This document shows positions 36,838 through 43,538 of a DNA stretch of 64,000 nucleotides, piece after piece. The notes beneath the pieces are model-generated. The model was not told the origin of the DNA. It did not search any database and was given only the letters and a program-made list of their open reading frames with translations. Source of the DNA: Pseudobutyrivibrio ruminis (GTDB taxonomy: Bacteria > Bacillota > Clostridia > Lachnospirales > Lachnospiraceae). Each line of letters starts with the position of its first letter. Positions within the stretch are counted from its first letter, which is position 1. Location: positions 1 to 64,000 of the forward strand of contig NZ_SVET01000006.1 of assembly GCF_015057245.1 (NCBI RefSeq), written 5' to 3'. The position numbers and the translations under genes are program-made.

Positions 36838-37394
36838 ACTACTGCCTAGATTCAGAAAATGAATTTAGGCAGTAGTTTTTTGTGGGACTACTACTGCCTG
36901 AGAGCTGAAAATGAAACTAGGCAGTAGAGATTGCAGGGATTACTACTGCCTGAGAGCTAAAAATGAATCTAGGCAGTAGAGATTGTGAGGACTACTACTG
37001 CCTGAGAGCTAAAAATGAATCTAGGCAGTAGAGATTGTGAGGACTACTACTGCCTGAGAGCAGAAAATGAAACTAGGCAGTAGTGATTGCTAGAATTACT
37101 ACTGCCTGAGGGCAAAAAATAAAATTAGGCAGTAGTGAATGTGGGAAACACTACTGCCTGTGGGTTAAAAATGAAACTAGGCAGTAGTGTTGGTTGGAAA
37201 TTTTACTATCTGGGAGAAAGAAATAAATCTAGATAGTAGTGATAGAGCAGATTTTTACTGTCTATAAGTAGAAATTGATTATGGGTAGTAAGAAACAGGA
37301 GAAATCTTACTATCTAGAAACAGATAATGAATCTAGGCAGTAGTAATTGCAGAAAATCTTACTATCCGAATAATCAAAATAAATATAGGTAGTA
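36838..37394. repeat. Eleven-unit tandem hairpin array with exact 52-bp period
   Basis: Units begin (ACTGCC or variant) at 36841, 36893, 36945, 36997, 37049, 37101, 37153, 37205, 37257, 37309 and 37361, every interval exactly 52 bp. Each unit has a left arm ACTACTGCCT, about 17 bp of A-rich spacer, and the right arm AGGCAGTAGT, then a linker of about 14 bp. Units 1-7 are nearly identical. Units 8-11 diverge but largely keep pairing: unit 8 changes both arms (ACTATCT with AGATAGT) and unit 9 pairs through G-U. The period is not a multiple of three, so the array is not a coding repeat. Function unknown. Confidence 0.95.
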
Positions 37395-37668
37395 GGAGAA
37401 CCGCAGTGTAATGGCACAACTGCACCGGCATTAGTTTCTAGTATTTCATTAAAAATGATTTCGCCTTGTGGTTTATCATTTTATTAGGAAAATTCAGTGG
37501 TAGGGAATAATATAACGATTAAGATGTTAATATTTGCCACGCTAATAGCCTTTGAGTCATGCCAAAGTGGCGAAATATCTGTGAAAAAGGGATGTTACAG
37601 TTGTGAAATTGTGGTCTATTCAAACCCATAAGAAATGCCGCCAAGGCATTAGAAAAGTTCAATATATA
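37395..37668. other. Non-coding stretch between hairpin array and toxin-antitoxin
   Basis: About 270 bp without a convincing gene. It contains AAAATGAT/ATCATTTT (37452-37482, 15-nt loop) and AATGCC/GGCATT (37634-37650) as inverted repeats. The longest short frames lack ribosome sites. Confidence 0.5.
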
Positions 37669-37697
37669 TTTACAATTAATAGTATTGTCTATATAAT
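37669..37697 (+). promoter_or_regulatory. Strong promoter of antitoxin RNA
   Basis: TTTACA (37669-37674), a 17-bp spacer and the consensus TATAAT (37692-37697). Transcription should begin near 37704, with no open reading frame downstream before the terminator. Confidence 0.8.
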
Positions 37698-37703
37698 AGA
37701 AAT

Positions 37704-37792
37704 AAGAAAAGGCGCCACCGATAGACGGACGCCCTAACTTATATGGTTACTTAGAACCGCAAAGTTGGTAGCTTGGGCGGTTCTATTTTTTT
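37704..37792 (+). ncRNA. Probable type I antitoxin RNA
   Basis: A predicted transcript of about 89 nt with two hairpins. The first is GGCG/CGCC-based (37711-37733). The second is TAGAACCGC (37752-37760) with GCGGTTCTA (37777-37785) followed by seven Ts, a strong terminator. It is antisense to the last codons and 3' untranslated region of the small hydrophobic ORF on the minus strand, whose own transcript would end at the first hairpin (GGCGCC then TTTTC on the minus strand). This 3'-overlap layout resembles txpA/ratA and bsrG/SR4. Confidence 0.65.
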
Positions 37793-37881
37793 GTCTTGCT
37801 ATTTCGACCTACGGAATAGCCAAGACTGAAGCAAGTAATACATAAACTAGTAACAGCTATAAAATCCGATAAAGTCAACAT
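37783..37881 (-). CDS. Small hydrophobic peptide, probable type I toxin
   Basis: 32 residues starting MLTLSDFIAVTSLC, with one membrane helix (about residues 6-23) and a basic tail RNSKTKK. This is the pattern of holin-like type I toxins in Firmicutes: a short N-terminus, one helix ending in a Gly-Tyr type turn, and a Lys-rich end. The ATG shares a base with the stop of the SGNH gene (TAATG). The ribosome site is weak (GGAA about 9 nt upstream), as in many toxins with restrained translation. Too short to be called by standard gene finders. Toxicity itself is inference. Confidence 0.6.
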   Translation of the reverse strand: MLTLSDFIAVTSLCITCFSLGYSVGRNSKTKK

Positions 37882-38459
37882 TACAATATTCCAGATAAAA
37901 ATTCCAATAGAGATTCGGCAAACTTTTTATGCCCATCAATTGAAAAATGAACTCCGTCGTAACCCATCTCTATATTCCATTTTCCAGCATCGATAGCATT
38001 TATGTTATGCTCCTGTGCTAGTTTCATATAGCCTGCATTAAGTCGTAAACTGCAGTCATGGTATAGTTCCATTTCAGAATCTGATGCGCTTATATATGGT
38101 GGGGCAATCAGGATAAATCTAGCAAGGCTGTTTTGATTCACATAATCAAGAATGCCATCAAGTCTTTGAAGTGTAGCTTCAACATCGGGATGATTTGTAA
38201 GTAGAATATCATTGGTGCCAAGCATCATAACAAAGACATCATCTTTGGTTAGATTTTGAATGGTTGTTGTGAAATAGCCGTAGCCTAACTCTGGCAACAT
38301 TCGGCCATTCATTCCTTCCTCAATGACTTCATAGTTATCTTTTAGGGCTTCTTTTATATGAGTAGTCCAGCGAACTTCTGTAGGATATCTACCACCCAAG
38401 AACCCTCTTGGATCGTAGCCATATGTATTTGAATCTCCAAATAGAATTAGTTTTTTCAT
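37881..38459 (-). CDS. SGNH/GDSL-family esterase
   Basis: 192 residues, a compact arylesterase-like SGNH hydrolase. Block I is ILFGDSNTYGYDP (catalytic Ser), block III VMMLGTNDI, and block V is near GYDGVHFSIDGHKKF (Asp and His). No signal peptide, so it acts in the cytoplasm on small esters; the substrate is unknown. It overlaps the upstream GNAT gene by 4 bp and the downstream small toxin ORF by one base. Confidence 0.88.
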   Translation of the reverse strand: MKKLILFGDSNTYGYDPRGFLGGRYPTEVRWTTHIKEALKDNYEVIEEGMNGRMLPELGYGYFTTTIQNLTKDDVFVMMLGTNDILLTNHPDVEATLQRLDGILDYVNQNSLARFILIAPPYISASDSEMELYHDCSLRLNAGYMKLAQEHNINAIDAGKWNIEMGYDGVHFSIDGHKKFAESLLEFLSGIL

Positions 38460-38938
38460 AGAGTTAACCTCATTTGATACCAGGTAACATTACCGTGAAC
38501 TGATTCACTTATGCCTTCATTTACAAAGCCAAATTTTGAATAGTAATGAATAAGCTTATCTTTGCAAGTTAGGACGAGGCCTTTTCGACCCTGGAATTTA
38601 GCATCTGAAATGGCTTGTTTAATAAGCTCTCCAGCGAAGCCTTGTTTTCTATATTCTGGTAGAGTATTTACGCCAAAAATCATTTGCCATGCACCTTCTT
38701 CACTATGCATATCAGCTTTAGCATACATTTCATCGGTAAGGTCAGGCTCATCAGTGCAAAAGCCATCTACAAAAGCTATAAGTTTATCTCCATCAAACAT
38801 AAGCCAGAAGTGATTGGCATAATGCTCGAGTCTTTCTTTAAATTCATTTATAGTAGCTGCTTCTGCAGGTGGGAAGCATTTGGCTTCAACTGCAGAAATA
38901 TCTGCTAAATCATCTATAGTTGCAGTTCTAATTATCAT
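38456..38938 (-). CDS. GNAT-family N-acetyltransferase
   Basis: 160 residues. The acetyl-CoA motif lies in FGVNTLPEYRKQGFAGELIKQAISDAKFQGRKGLVLTCKDKLIHYYSKFGF, with the family's R/Q-x-x-G-x-G/A pattern as RKQGFAG. It probably acetylates a small amine or protein N-terminus; the substrate is unknown. It forms a two-gene unit with the SGNH esterase gene through a 4-bp overlap. Confidence 0.88.
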   Translation of the reverse strand: MIIRTATIDDLADISAVEAKCFPPAEAATINEFKERLEHYANHFWLMFDGDKLIAFVDGFCTDEPDLTDEMYAKADMHSEEGAWQMIFGVNTLPEYRKQGFAGELIKQAISDAKFQGRKGLVLTCKDKLIHYYSKFGFVNEGISESVHGNVTWYQMRLTL

Positions 38939-39171
38939 TTTTAAATCCTTTCAATACACCATCTAATTCTTTTGATTGTCATTTCATAACTCCATAAGAA
39001 TTGTATTGGATAGATTGAGAATAGCCATTATTTTCAAAGTTTTCAAGACTATTATCTATAGTTTTTCTACTTGGTTACATATAACACATACTGAAAAAAT
39101 TGCATGTAGAGTCATTTAACAACTCGTGCTAATATATCAAAGCTAATTTTTAGAAATAGAGGTAAAAGTTT

Positions 39172-39507
39172 TTGATTATAGAGTACGATTTAGATGTAAT
39201 AAGAAATGAAGAAGAGGAGGATGAGGAGTACTTCTTTGAGGCAGAAGCTTCCAGTTTAGATGAATTAATATCCTTCAGCAGAACTATCAATATTAATGAT
39301 ACTGATGAGGCGGGGATTGGGGTTTATAAAGATAATGCTTCAGGAAGATATATTGTTCCATTTGTTGCGGATGGACCGGGCTCTCCGTTAAACTTCGGAG
39401 AATTTCTCGATGTAAAGTCAGTTGATGAGAAGTATTGGAACATACATGAGGGAAGAAGTTATATAACAAATTTAGGAATGCTTGCTATGATGTCAGTTAT
39501 TGCGTAA
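39172..39507 (+). CDS. Hypothetical acidic protein
   Basis: 111 residues, strongly acidic at the start (EEEEDEEYFFEAEA). The start is TTG at 39172 with GAGGT about 8 nt upstream; no ATG lies in a better place. No domain recognised. The compact alpha/beta composition is compatible with a small immunity-type or regulatory protein, but nothing proves this. It stands alone between the GNAT unit and the type II toxin-antitoxin pair. Confidence 0.45.
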   Translation: MIIEYDLDVIRNEEEEDEEYFFEAEASSLDELISFSRTININDTDEAGIGVYKDNASGRYIVPFVADGPGSPLNFGEFLDVKSVDEKYWNIHEGRSYITNLGMLAMMSVIA

Positions 39508-39577
39508 ACATACACTCAATTCTAATTTCAATGAATCAACAGAAGACGGGGAACATTGAAAATATATGTCAATAATG

Positions 39578-39606
39578 TTATCATAAAGATGATAAAATTA
39601 TGATAA
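39578..39606 (+). promoter_or_regulatory. Operator of type II toxin-antitoxin genes
   Basis: TTATCAT-AAAG-ATGATAA (39578-39595) is a perfect inverted repeat, followed by another ATGATAA (39600-39606) just before the ribosome site GGAGG. Antitoxin-toxin complexes usually bind such sites to repress their own operon. Confidence 0.65.
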
Positions 39607-39624
39607 GATAATGGAGGGATTAAT

Positions 39625-39882
39625 ATGATGCAGATAAGACCCGTTTCAGATTTAAGAAATAAATTTACAGATATTGAAAAAGCAGTTCAAAGTGGCGATC
39701 CGGTATATTTAACAAAAAATGGATATGGCGCTATGGTTGTACTTAGTCTTGATGCATATTCGAGAATGACTGAGCCTGAAGAGTACATTATGGATGTTGC
39801 TGATGCATCAGCTTCTTCAACGGACAAGAGATTGACTCATGATGAGGTCTTTGGATCTATCAGGGGGAAATTAAATGTATAA
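39625..39882 (+). CDS. Phd/YefM-type antitoxin
   Basis: 85 residues. N-terminal MMQIRPVSDLRNKFTDIEKAVQSGDPVYLTKNGYGAMVVLSLDAY is the Phd/YefM DNA-binding fold. The C-terminal part is short and polar and would wrap the toxin. It overlaps the toxin gene by 8 bp, the common antitoxin-first order. Confidence 0.92.
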   Translation: MMQIRPVSDLRNKFTDIEKAVQSGDPVYLTKNGYGAMVVLSLDAYSRMTEPEEYIMDVADASASSTDKRLTHDEVFGSIRGKLNV

Positions 39883-40204
39883 TCAGAAATACACAATAAG
39901 ATATTTACCACTATTTTATGAAGAATTAGAATCGGCAGTACTTTATATTGCAAATAGATTGGGAAATCCTGCAGCAGCAGAAAATCTTCTTGATACTGTG
40001 GAAAGTGCAATTATTAATCGTTGTGAAAATAATCCGGAAGGATACGAACCGGTTCCGTCTAAAAAGAAAAGGGATTATCCATATTATCGCATTTACATAG
40101 GGAATTATATTGTGTATTATGTTGTAATTCCTGAAAACGATAAGCGAATTATGGAAGTGAGACGTTTTACTCATACGCTTCAAAATCGTGATAATATGCA
40201 GTAA
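39875..40204 (+). CDS. RelE/ParE-superfamily toxin
   Basis: 109 residues. YTIRYLPLFYEELESAVLYIANRLGNPAAAENLLDTVESAI and YRIYIGNYIVYYVVIPENDKRIMEVRRFTHTLQN match the ParE/RelE fold, ending in the typical VRRFTH strand. RelE members cut mRNA at the ribosome and ParE members poison gyrase; the sequence alone does not decide which. It is held in check by the upstream Phd-type antitoxin. Confidence 0.9.
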   Translation: MYNQKYTIRYLPLFYEELESAVLYIANRLGNPAAAENLLDTVESAIINRCENNPEGYEPVPSKKKRDYPYYRIYIGNYIVYYVVIPENDKRIMEVRRFTHTLQNRDNMQ

Positions 40205-40238
40205 TATAGTTGCGATAATTTCATATTAAATGCAAAAG

Positions 40239-40265
40239 CTAGGAGCATCAACTCCTAGTTTTTTT
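40239..40265 (+). terminator. Toxin-antitoxin terminator
   Basis: CTAGGAG/CTCCTAG stem followed by seven Ts, 34 bp after the toxin stop. Confidence 0.9.
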
Positions 40266-40412
40266 GTTTGATGCTAAAGGGATTTATTGATGCAGATATT
40301 TTTAGAAAACACGAAGATTTAGTTATAAATACTTGAAAATACAAAATGGGGGGGTATTATGTAACCAACGAAAAACTTGTAATCTATATTAAGAATACGG
40401 AGGATTAACACA

Positions 40413-41060
40413 ATGAGAAAGAATATCATTGCACTCGCATTAACAGGTATTGTTACTTTAGGATCTGCTTTTGGCATGACGGCAACAGCAAATGCGGCAG
40501 AGCTTGATGCTACAACTGCTACAACAGTATTTGATGCTACTTATTATGCAGAGACATATCCAGATGTGGTTGCTGTACTTGGTACTGATGCAAACGCACT
40601 ACTTGCACACTATCTTACAAGCGGTGTTGTAGAGGGAAGAAATGCTTCAGCTACATTCAATCTTGATGCTTATGCTTCAGCAAATCCAGATCTTGTTGCA
40701 GTATTTGGTGATAATGTAAATGCTTATGTTCAGCATTATGCTAACTATGGTGTAAATGAGAACAGAATTGCTACAATCGAGGCTGCTGTTGCAAGTGGTA
40801 TCACAGTTACTTCTCTTTCAAATCCAGATGTTGTAATTGCTCAGCCAAGCACAACTGGTACTGCTTCAGCTTCATCTTCATCTACTGATACAGAGGAAAC
40901 ATATTACATTTGGGTTGACGGACAGAAGGTTTCTACAGGAACAGACGGATCTGTATTATCAGAATCTGAACTTGCAGCTATGGATGCTGAGTGGGAAAGC
41001 TCTTTTGATGATGTTACTTTAGATAATTGGACAGGTAGTGATTTTATTATTCTATATTAA
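40413..41060 (+). CDS. Secreted protein with two YYA-PD-HY repeats
   Basis: 215 residues. A signal peptide likely ends at ATANA29. Two repeats of about 40 residues follow: FDATYYAETYPDVVAVLG to HYLTSGVVEGR (about 44-82) and FNLDAYASANPDLVAVFG to HYANYGVNENR (about 84-122). This motif occurs in several clostridial surface proteins, with unknown role. A Ser/Thr-rich linker and an acidic tail (YYIWVDGQKVST onward) end the protein. No sortase motif or anchor was seen. A good GGAGG site precedes the ATG. Confidence 0.8.
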   Translation: MRKNIIALALTGIVTLGSAFGMTATANAAELDATTATTVFDATYYAETYPDVVAVLGTDANALLAHYLTSGVVEGRNASATFNLDAYASANPDLVAVFGDNVNAYVQHYANYGVNENRIATIEAAVASGITVTSLSNPDVVIAQPSTTGTASASSSSTDTEETYYIWVDGQKVSTGTDGSVLSESELAAMDAEWESSFDDVTLDNWTGSDFIILY

Positions 41061-41084
41061 ATGCATAAATTGAATTAAACGATT

Positions 41085-41118
41085 AAAGCACTCTGAGTAA
41101 CATCAGGGTGCTTTTTTT
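41085..41118 (+). terminator. Terminator after secreted repeat protein
   Basis: AAAGCACTCTGA with TCAGGGTGCTTT, followed by a T-run, 24 bp after the stop. Confidence 0.9.
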
Positions 41119-41133
41119 ATTGCCGCTATTGTT

Positions 41134-41325
41134 TCAGTAAATTAGATCATTAACTGTTACGCCCAAGGCATCTGCTATTTTTCTAATAGTGTCAATTTTA
41201 GGGTTATCGTGTTTGCCCGTACAAATTCTATTTATGGTTGCGGCAGGGACTCCAGATAGCTCTGCTACTTGACGGTATGTTAATTTTTTAGATCTGATCA
41301 ATTCTTTTAGATTTTTGTTTTCCAT
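41134..41325 (-). CDS. Small XRE-family transcriptional regulator
   Basis: 63 residues, almost entirely one Cro/CI helix-turn-helix: LTYRQVAELSGVPAATINRICTGKHDNPKIDTIRKIADALGVTVNDLI. Such minimal regulators act as dimers. AGAGGA lies upstream of the ATG. It is divergent from the unrecognised gene starting near 41366, and the about 40-bp gap may hold its operator. Confidence 0.88.
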   Translation of the reverse strand: MENKNLKELIRSKKLTYRQVAELSGVPAATINRICTGKHDNPKIDTIRKIADALGVTVNDLIY

Positions 41326-41365
41326 GTTATAATCCTCTTTGTTACGTTAATGATGTATTTGTGAG

Positions 41366-42034
41366 GTGATAAATTATATATTCAAGAAATTGTTACAAAT
41401 AAAACAAGAGATGGAGCAAAATGAACGTGCGGTATATTCGTATCTATTTGAGTATAAAAATACTGAATGTTTTGTTGCTCTTTGTATCATACTAGATGAA
41501 GAAAGAGAAAAACTTCGCCCTGAATTGCAAACAGCACTTTTGCGTATTAGATTTATGAAATCTGATAATTTGGATATTTATGTTGATTGTTATGCAAACG
41601 AAAATAATTTTTTGGGCATTAATGCTACTTCTGTAAGGTATCTATTTGGTATCCCTTTTCAGCCAAATGGCATGGGATTTCTTTTTTATTTTGCACAAGC
41701 GTTTGCAAATTCAATTCCTAATCATATTGGAATGATGGATGATACTTGTACTAATGCGGCTGCTGTTACAGTTTGCGAACACGAAAATCGTGATAAAAAC
41801 AGAATATCCAGACGTTCGCTAATATTACTGGGGCTGGATGAAAATGGTAAGCAAAAATATCGAAATAGCTATACTTATCAATTGGCTCAACTTAAATTTC
41901 CTAGACTATCAAAGCTATTTGAAAATGATAAAAAGGTCACTTTCGGGTTTAATGATGATATAGATAATGAACCCTCTGAAGAGGATATTTATCGAAGATT
42001 TATTATAAATCATCCTTCTTATACTAAGCGTTAA
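41366..42034 (+). CDS. Hypothetical protein, start uncertain
   Basis: Up to 222 residues. GTG at 41366 has no ribosome site; the first ATG in frame is at 41411 (MEQNERAVYSYLFEY), leaving 207 residues. Soluble mixed alpha/beta protein with no domain I can name with confidence. It is conserved enough in composition to be real and has low GC like its neighbours. Its 3' end overlaps the converging gene at 42031 by 4 bp. Confidence 0.55.
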   Translation: MINYIFKKLLQIKQEMEQNERAVYSYLFEYKNTECFVALCIILDEEREKLRPELQTALLRIRFMKSDNLDIYVDCYANENNFLGINATSVRYLFGIPFQPNGMGFLFYFAQAFANSIPNHIGMMDDTCTNAAAVTVCEHENRDKNRISRRSLILLGLDENGKQKYRNSYTYQLAQLKFPRLSKLFENDKKVTFGFNDDIDNEPSEEDIYRRFIINHPSYTKR

Positions 42035-42346
42035 GCTTTATGTAGAGAATATATATTGTTATTTGTGTCTACATATAAGAAAAAAATATTAGCCTCATTT
42101 TGATCTTGTGTATTATTTAATATATAACAAGCAAGAATCTCTTCATATTCCTGTACATAACCAATGCCGTAGGTGTTTATGTCAATCTTTCGATAGAGAA
42201 AAAGTTGCTGAATTTTATATGAAACATTTTCTTGAGTTACCATTTCTTTAAATTTAGCAAGTGCTAACTCTATATCTGGCTGTATTTCCTGGGGGGGAGT
42301 TTGTTAAAAATACCTCGGTATTATTATAAAAATTTTTATATATCAT
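42031..42346 (-). pseudogene. Hypothetical gene with frameshift in a seven-base G/C run
   Basis: The minus-strand ATG at 42346, preceded by AAGGATGTG, opens MIYKNFYNNTEVFLTNS and then meets a run of seven Cs (plus-strand Gs 42291-42297). Reading as if there were six gives a smooth join through QEIQPDIELALAKFKEM to the downstream frame, a 104-residue product ending SLHKA. As written, the first frame stops after about 30 residues. The run could be a phase-variable switch, a true mutation or a sequencing error. The 70-residue frame from 42243 alone is the 3' part of this gene. Confidence 0.6.
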
Positions 42347-42382
42347 ATTTTCACATCCTTATTATTTTTCAAACTAAATGCA

Positions 42383-42426
42383 AAAGGCTCTTACCTTACA
42401 TGTATTTATGAAAGATAAAAGCCTTA
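42383..42426 (-). terminator. Minus-strand terminator after 42432 gene
   Basis: On the minus strand, AAGGCTTTTATC pairs with GGTAAGAGCCTT across an 18-nt loop and is followed by TTGC. It starts just past the stop of the 42432-42899 frame. Confidence 0.55.
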
Positions 42427-42431
42427 TGTAC

Positions 42432-42899
42432 TTAGTAAGTCACTACAATTGAATTGAAACTGTATGGGCCAGCTACTTGACCAACATAAACATCTTTAGA
42501 ATTATATATAGGAGAACTCGTATACATTGTAACAATAATATATGCTCCATCAGTTAATTCTGCATCTGACATTTCTGATAAATCAAAAACTGCGGTAGAA
42601 GCATAATTGTAATTAGATGAGCTAAAAGCTCTGTTACTTAAAAGGGCCCCATATTTATTATAGAGTTTTATGTTAACTTTACCTGCAGTTGCAGTAACTG
42701 AAATTGATTTAGCTCCTAAAAGGATATTTCCTGCTGGAAGTGAACATGTTCCCGAGCCAGTACCAGATGTTTTTCCAGACATACTTGATGCTGTGAAAGT
42801 AACTGTACCAGATCCTTTCATAACAGTAGCTGTTTTTGCAGGAACAGATGTGGATGAGAAATTGTGTAATATATATACTACACAATTTAAAAATGACAA
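42432..42899 (-). CDS. Hypothetical secreted-type protein, N-terminus damaged or unusual
   Basis: 155 residues from a TTG at 42899. The mature part is Ser/Thr/Gly-rich and beta-like (GSGTVTFTASSMSGKTSG onward), as in exported proteins. In the same frame an ATG at 42930-42932 begins MNHFF, then a TGA, then IYNFLLSFLNCVVYILHNF, which would make a signal peptide if the TGA were a sense codon. So this is either a nonsense mutation or a real TTG start. No ribosome site is clear for either start. Function unknown. Confidence 0.45.
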   Translation of the reverse strand: MSFLNCVVYILHNFSSTSVPAKTATVMKGSGTVTFTASSMSGKTSGTGSGTCSLPAGNILLGAKSISVTATAGKVNIKLYNKYGALLSNRAFSSSNYNYASTAVFDLSEMSDAELTDGAYIIVTMYTSSPIYNSKDVYVGQVAGPYSFNSIVVTY

Positions 42900-42926
42900 T
42901 AAAAAATTATAAATTCAGAAAAAGTG

Positions 42927-42982
42927 ATTCATATATATAAATAAAAACCAAGTAAAGTTTTATTCATATATATAAATAAAAA
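42927..42982. repeat. Two identical 21-bp AT-rich direct repeats
   Basis: ATTCATATATATAAATAAAA plus one A occurs at 42927-42947 and 42962-42982, 35 bp apart. They flank the start region of the 42432-42899 frame and may mark a small duplication or a recombination point. Confidence 0.75.
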
Positions 42983-43008
42983 ATCAGAGTTGACAAATAA
43001 AAATTCAA

Positions 43009-43206
43009 TTATACATAAACATCAAAGCTGCTGCTTTTCCAAACAGTAGAGATTTTATCCATACTACTGTTGTCTACATTGACCTTTTCAATTGTGGAAC
43101 ATTTTGGATTAGCAGCAGCTTTTTGATATGCCGACATAAATGAGGTGCCTGTGGTAATTTTTGAGCCATAGGCATCTTTTAATAAATAGATATTTGAAAC
43201 ATCCAT
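43009..43206 (-). CDS. Hypothetical small protein
   Basis: 65 residues starting MDVSNIYLLKDAYG. An AAGGA site lies about 9 nt upstream of the ATG. Soluble, no signal peptide, no recognised domain. It lies on the same strand and just upstream of the 42432-42899 frame, so they may be transcribed together. Confidence 0.5.
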   Translation of the reverse strand: MDVSNIYLLKDAYGSKITTGTSFMSAYQKAAANPKCSTIEKVNVDNSSMDKISTVWKSSSFDVYV

Positions 43207-43538
43207 AATTTAAATCCTTTTTTAGCGATTACTAAATACCGTGGGATATTATGGATTCCTTATCTGAAATGCATATGCGGCCAAAGTGACGGCTGTCTGA
43301 ATATTGAATGATTAATTCCTGAGAAAATAGCTTTGCGCAATCATATAATGATTGCGCAATTTTTATGCCTAAAATTTGCTCAAATTAATAATAGTTGCGC
43401 AAAATTCTTAGTGGTTGTGAGAATTGTTTGAGGCCAAAAATAGGGCTAAGATAATATCACAAGGCGAGTTCATAAAATATTCACAAACAGGATGAGCTTT
43501 GCAATTCTGCGCAATTGTGCGCAATATTGGGAGGGTAT
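43207..43538 (+). promoter_or_regulatory. Control region of galactan locus with five TGCGCAA sites
   Basis: TTGCGCAA occurs at 43333-43340, 43352-43359 and 43395-43402, and TGCGCAAT at 43508-43515 and 43518-43525, the last two just before the ribosome site. The first two lie in a perfect inverted repeat (12-bp arms, 3-bp centre, 43333-43359) followed by TTTTT, so it may also act as a terminator. A central CG within an A/T-flanked palindrome suits a LacI-type regulator, such as the one encoded at 49845. Confidence 0.6.

Noticed and set aside
36838..37394. CRISPR array
   Set aside because: The 52-bp units are similar along their whole length, including the linkers, so there are no unique spacers, and no cas genes are nearby.
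37562..37609. Short plus-strand ORF before the antitoxin promoter
   Set aside because: The 15-codon frame (MPKWRNICEKGMLQL) has no ribosome site and no toxin-like membrane helix; the minus-strand ORF fits far better.
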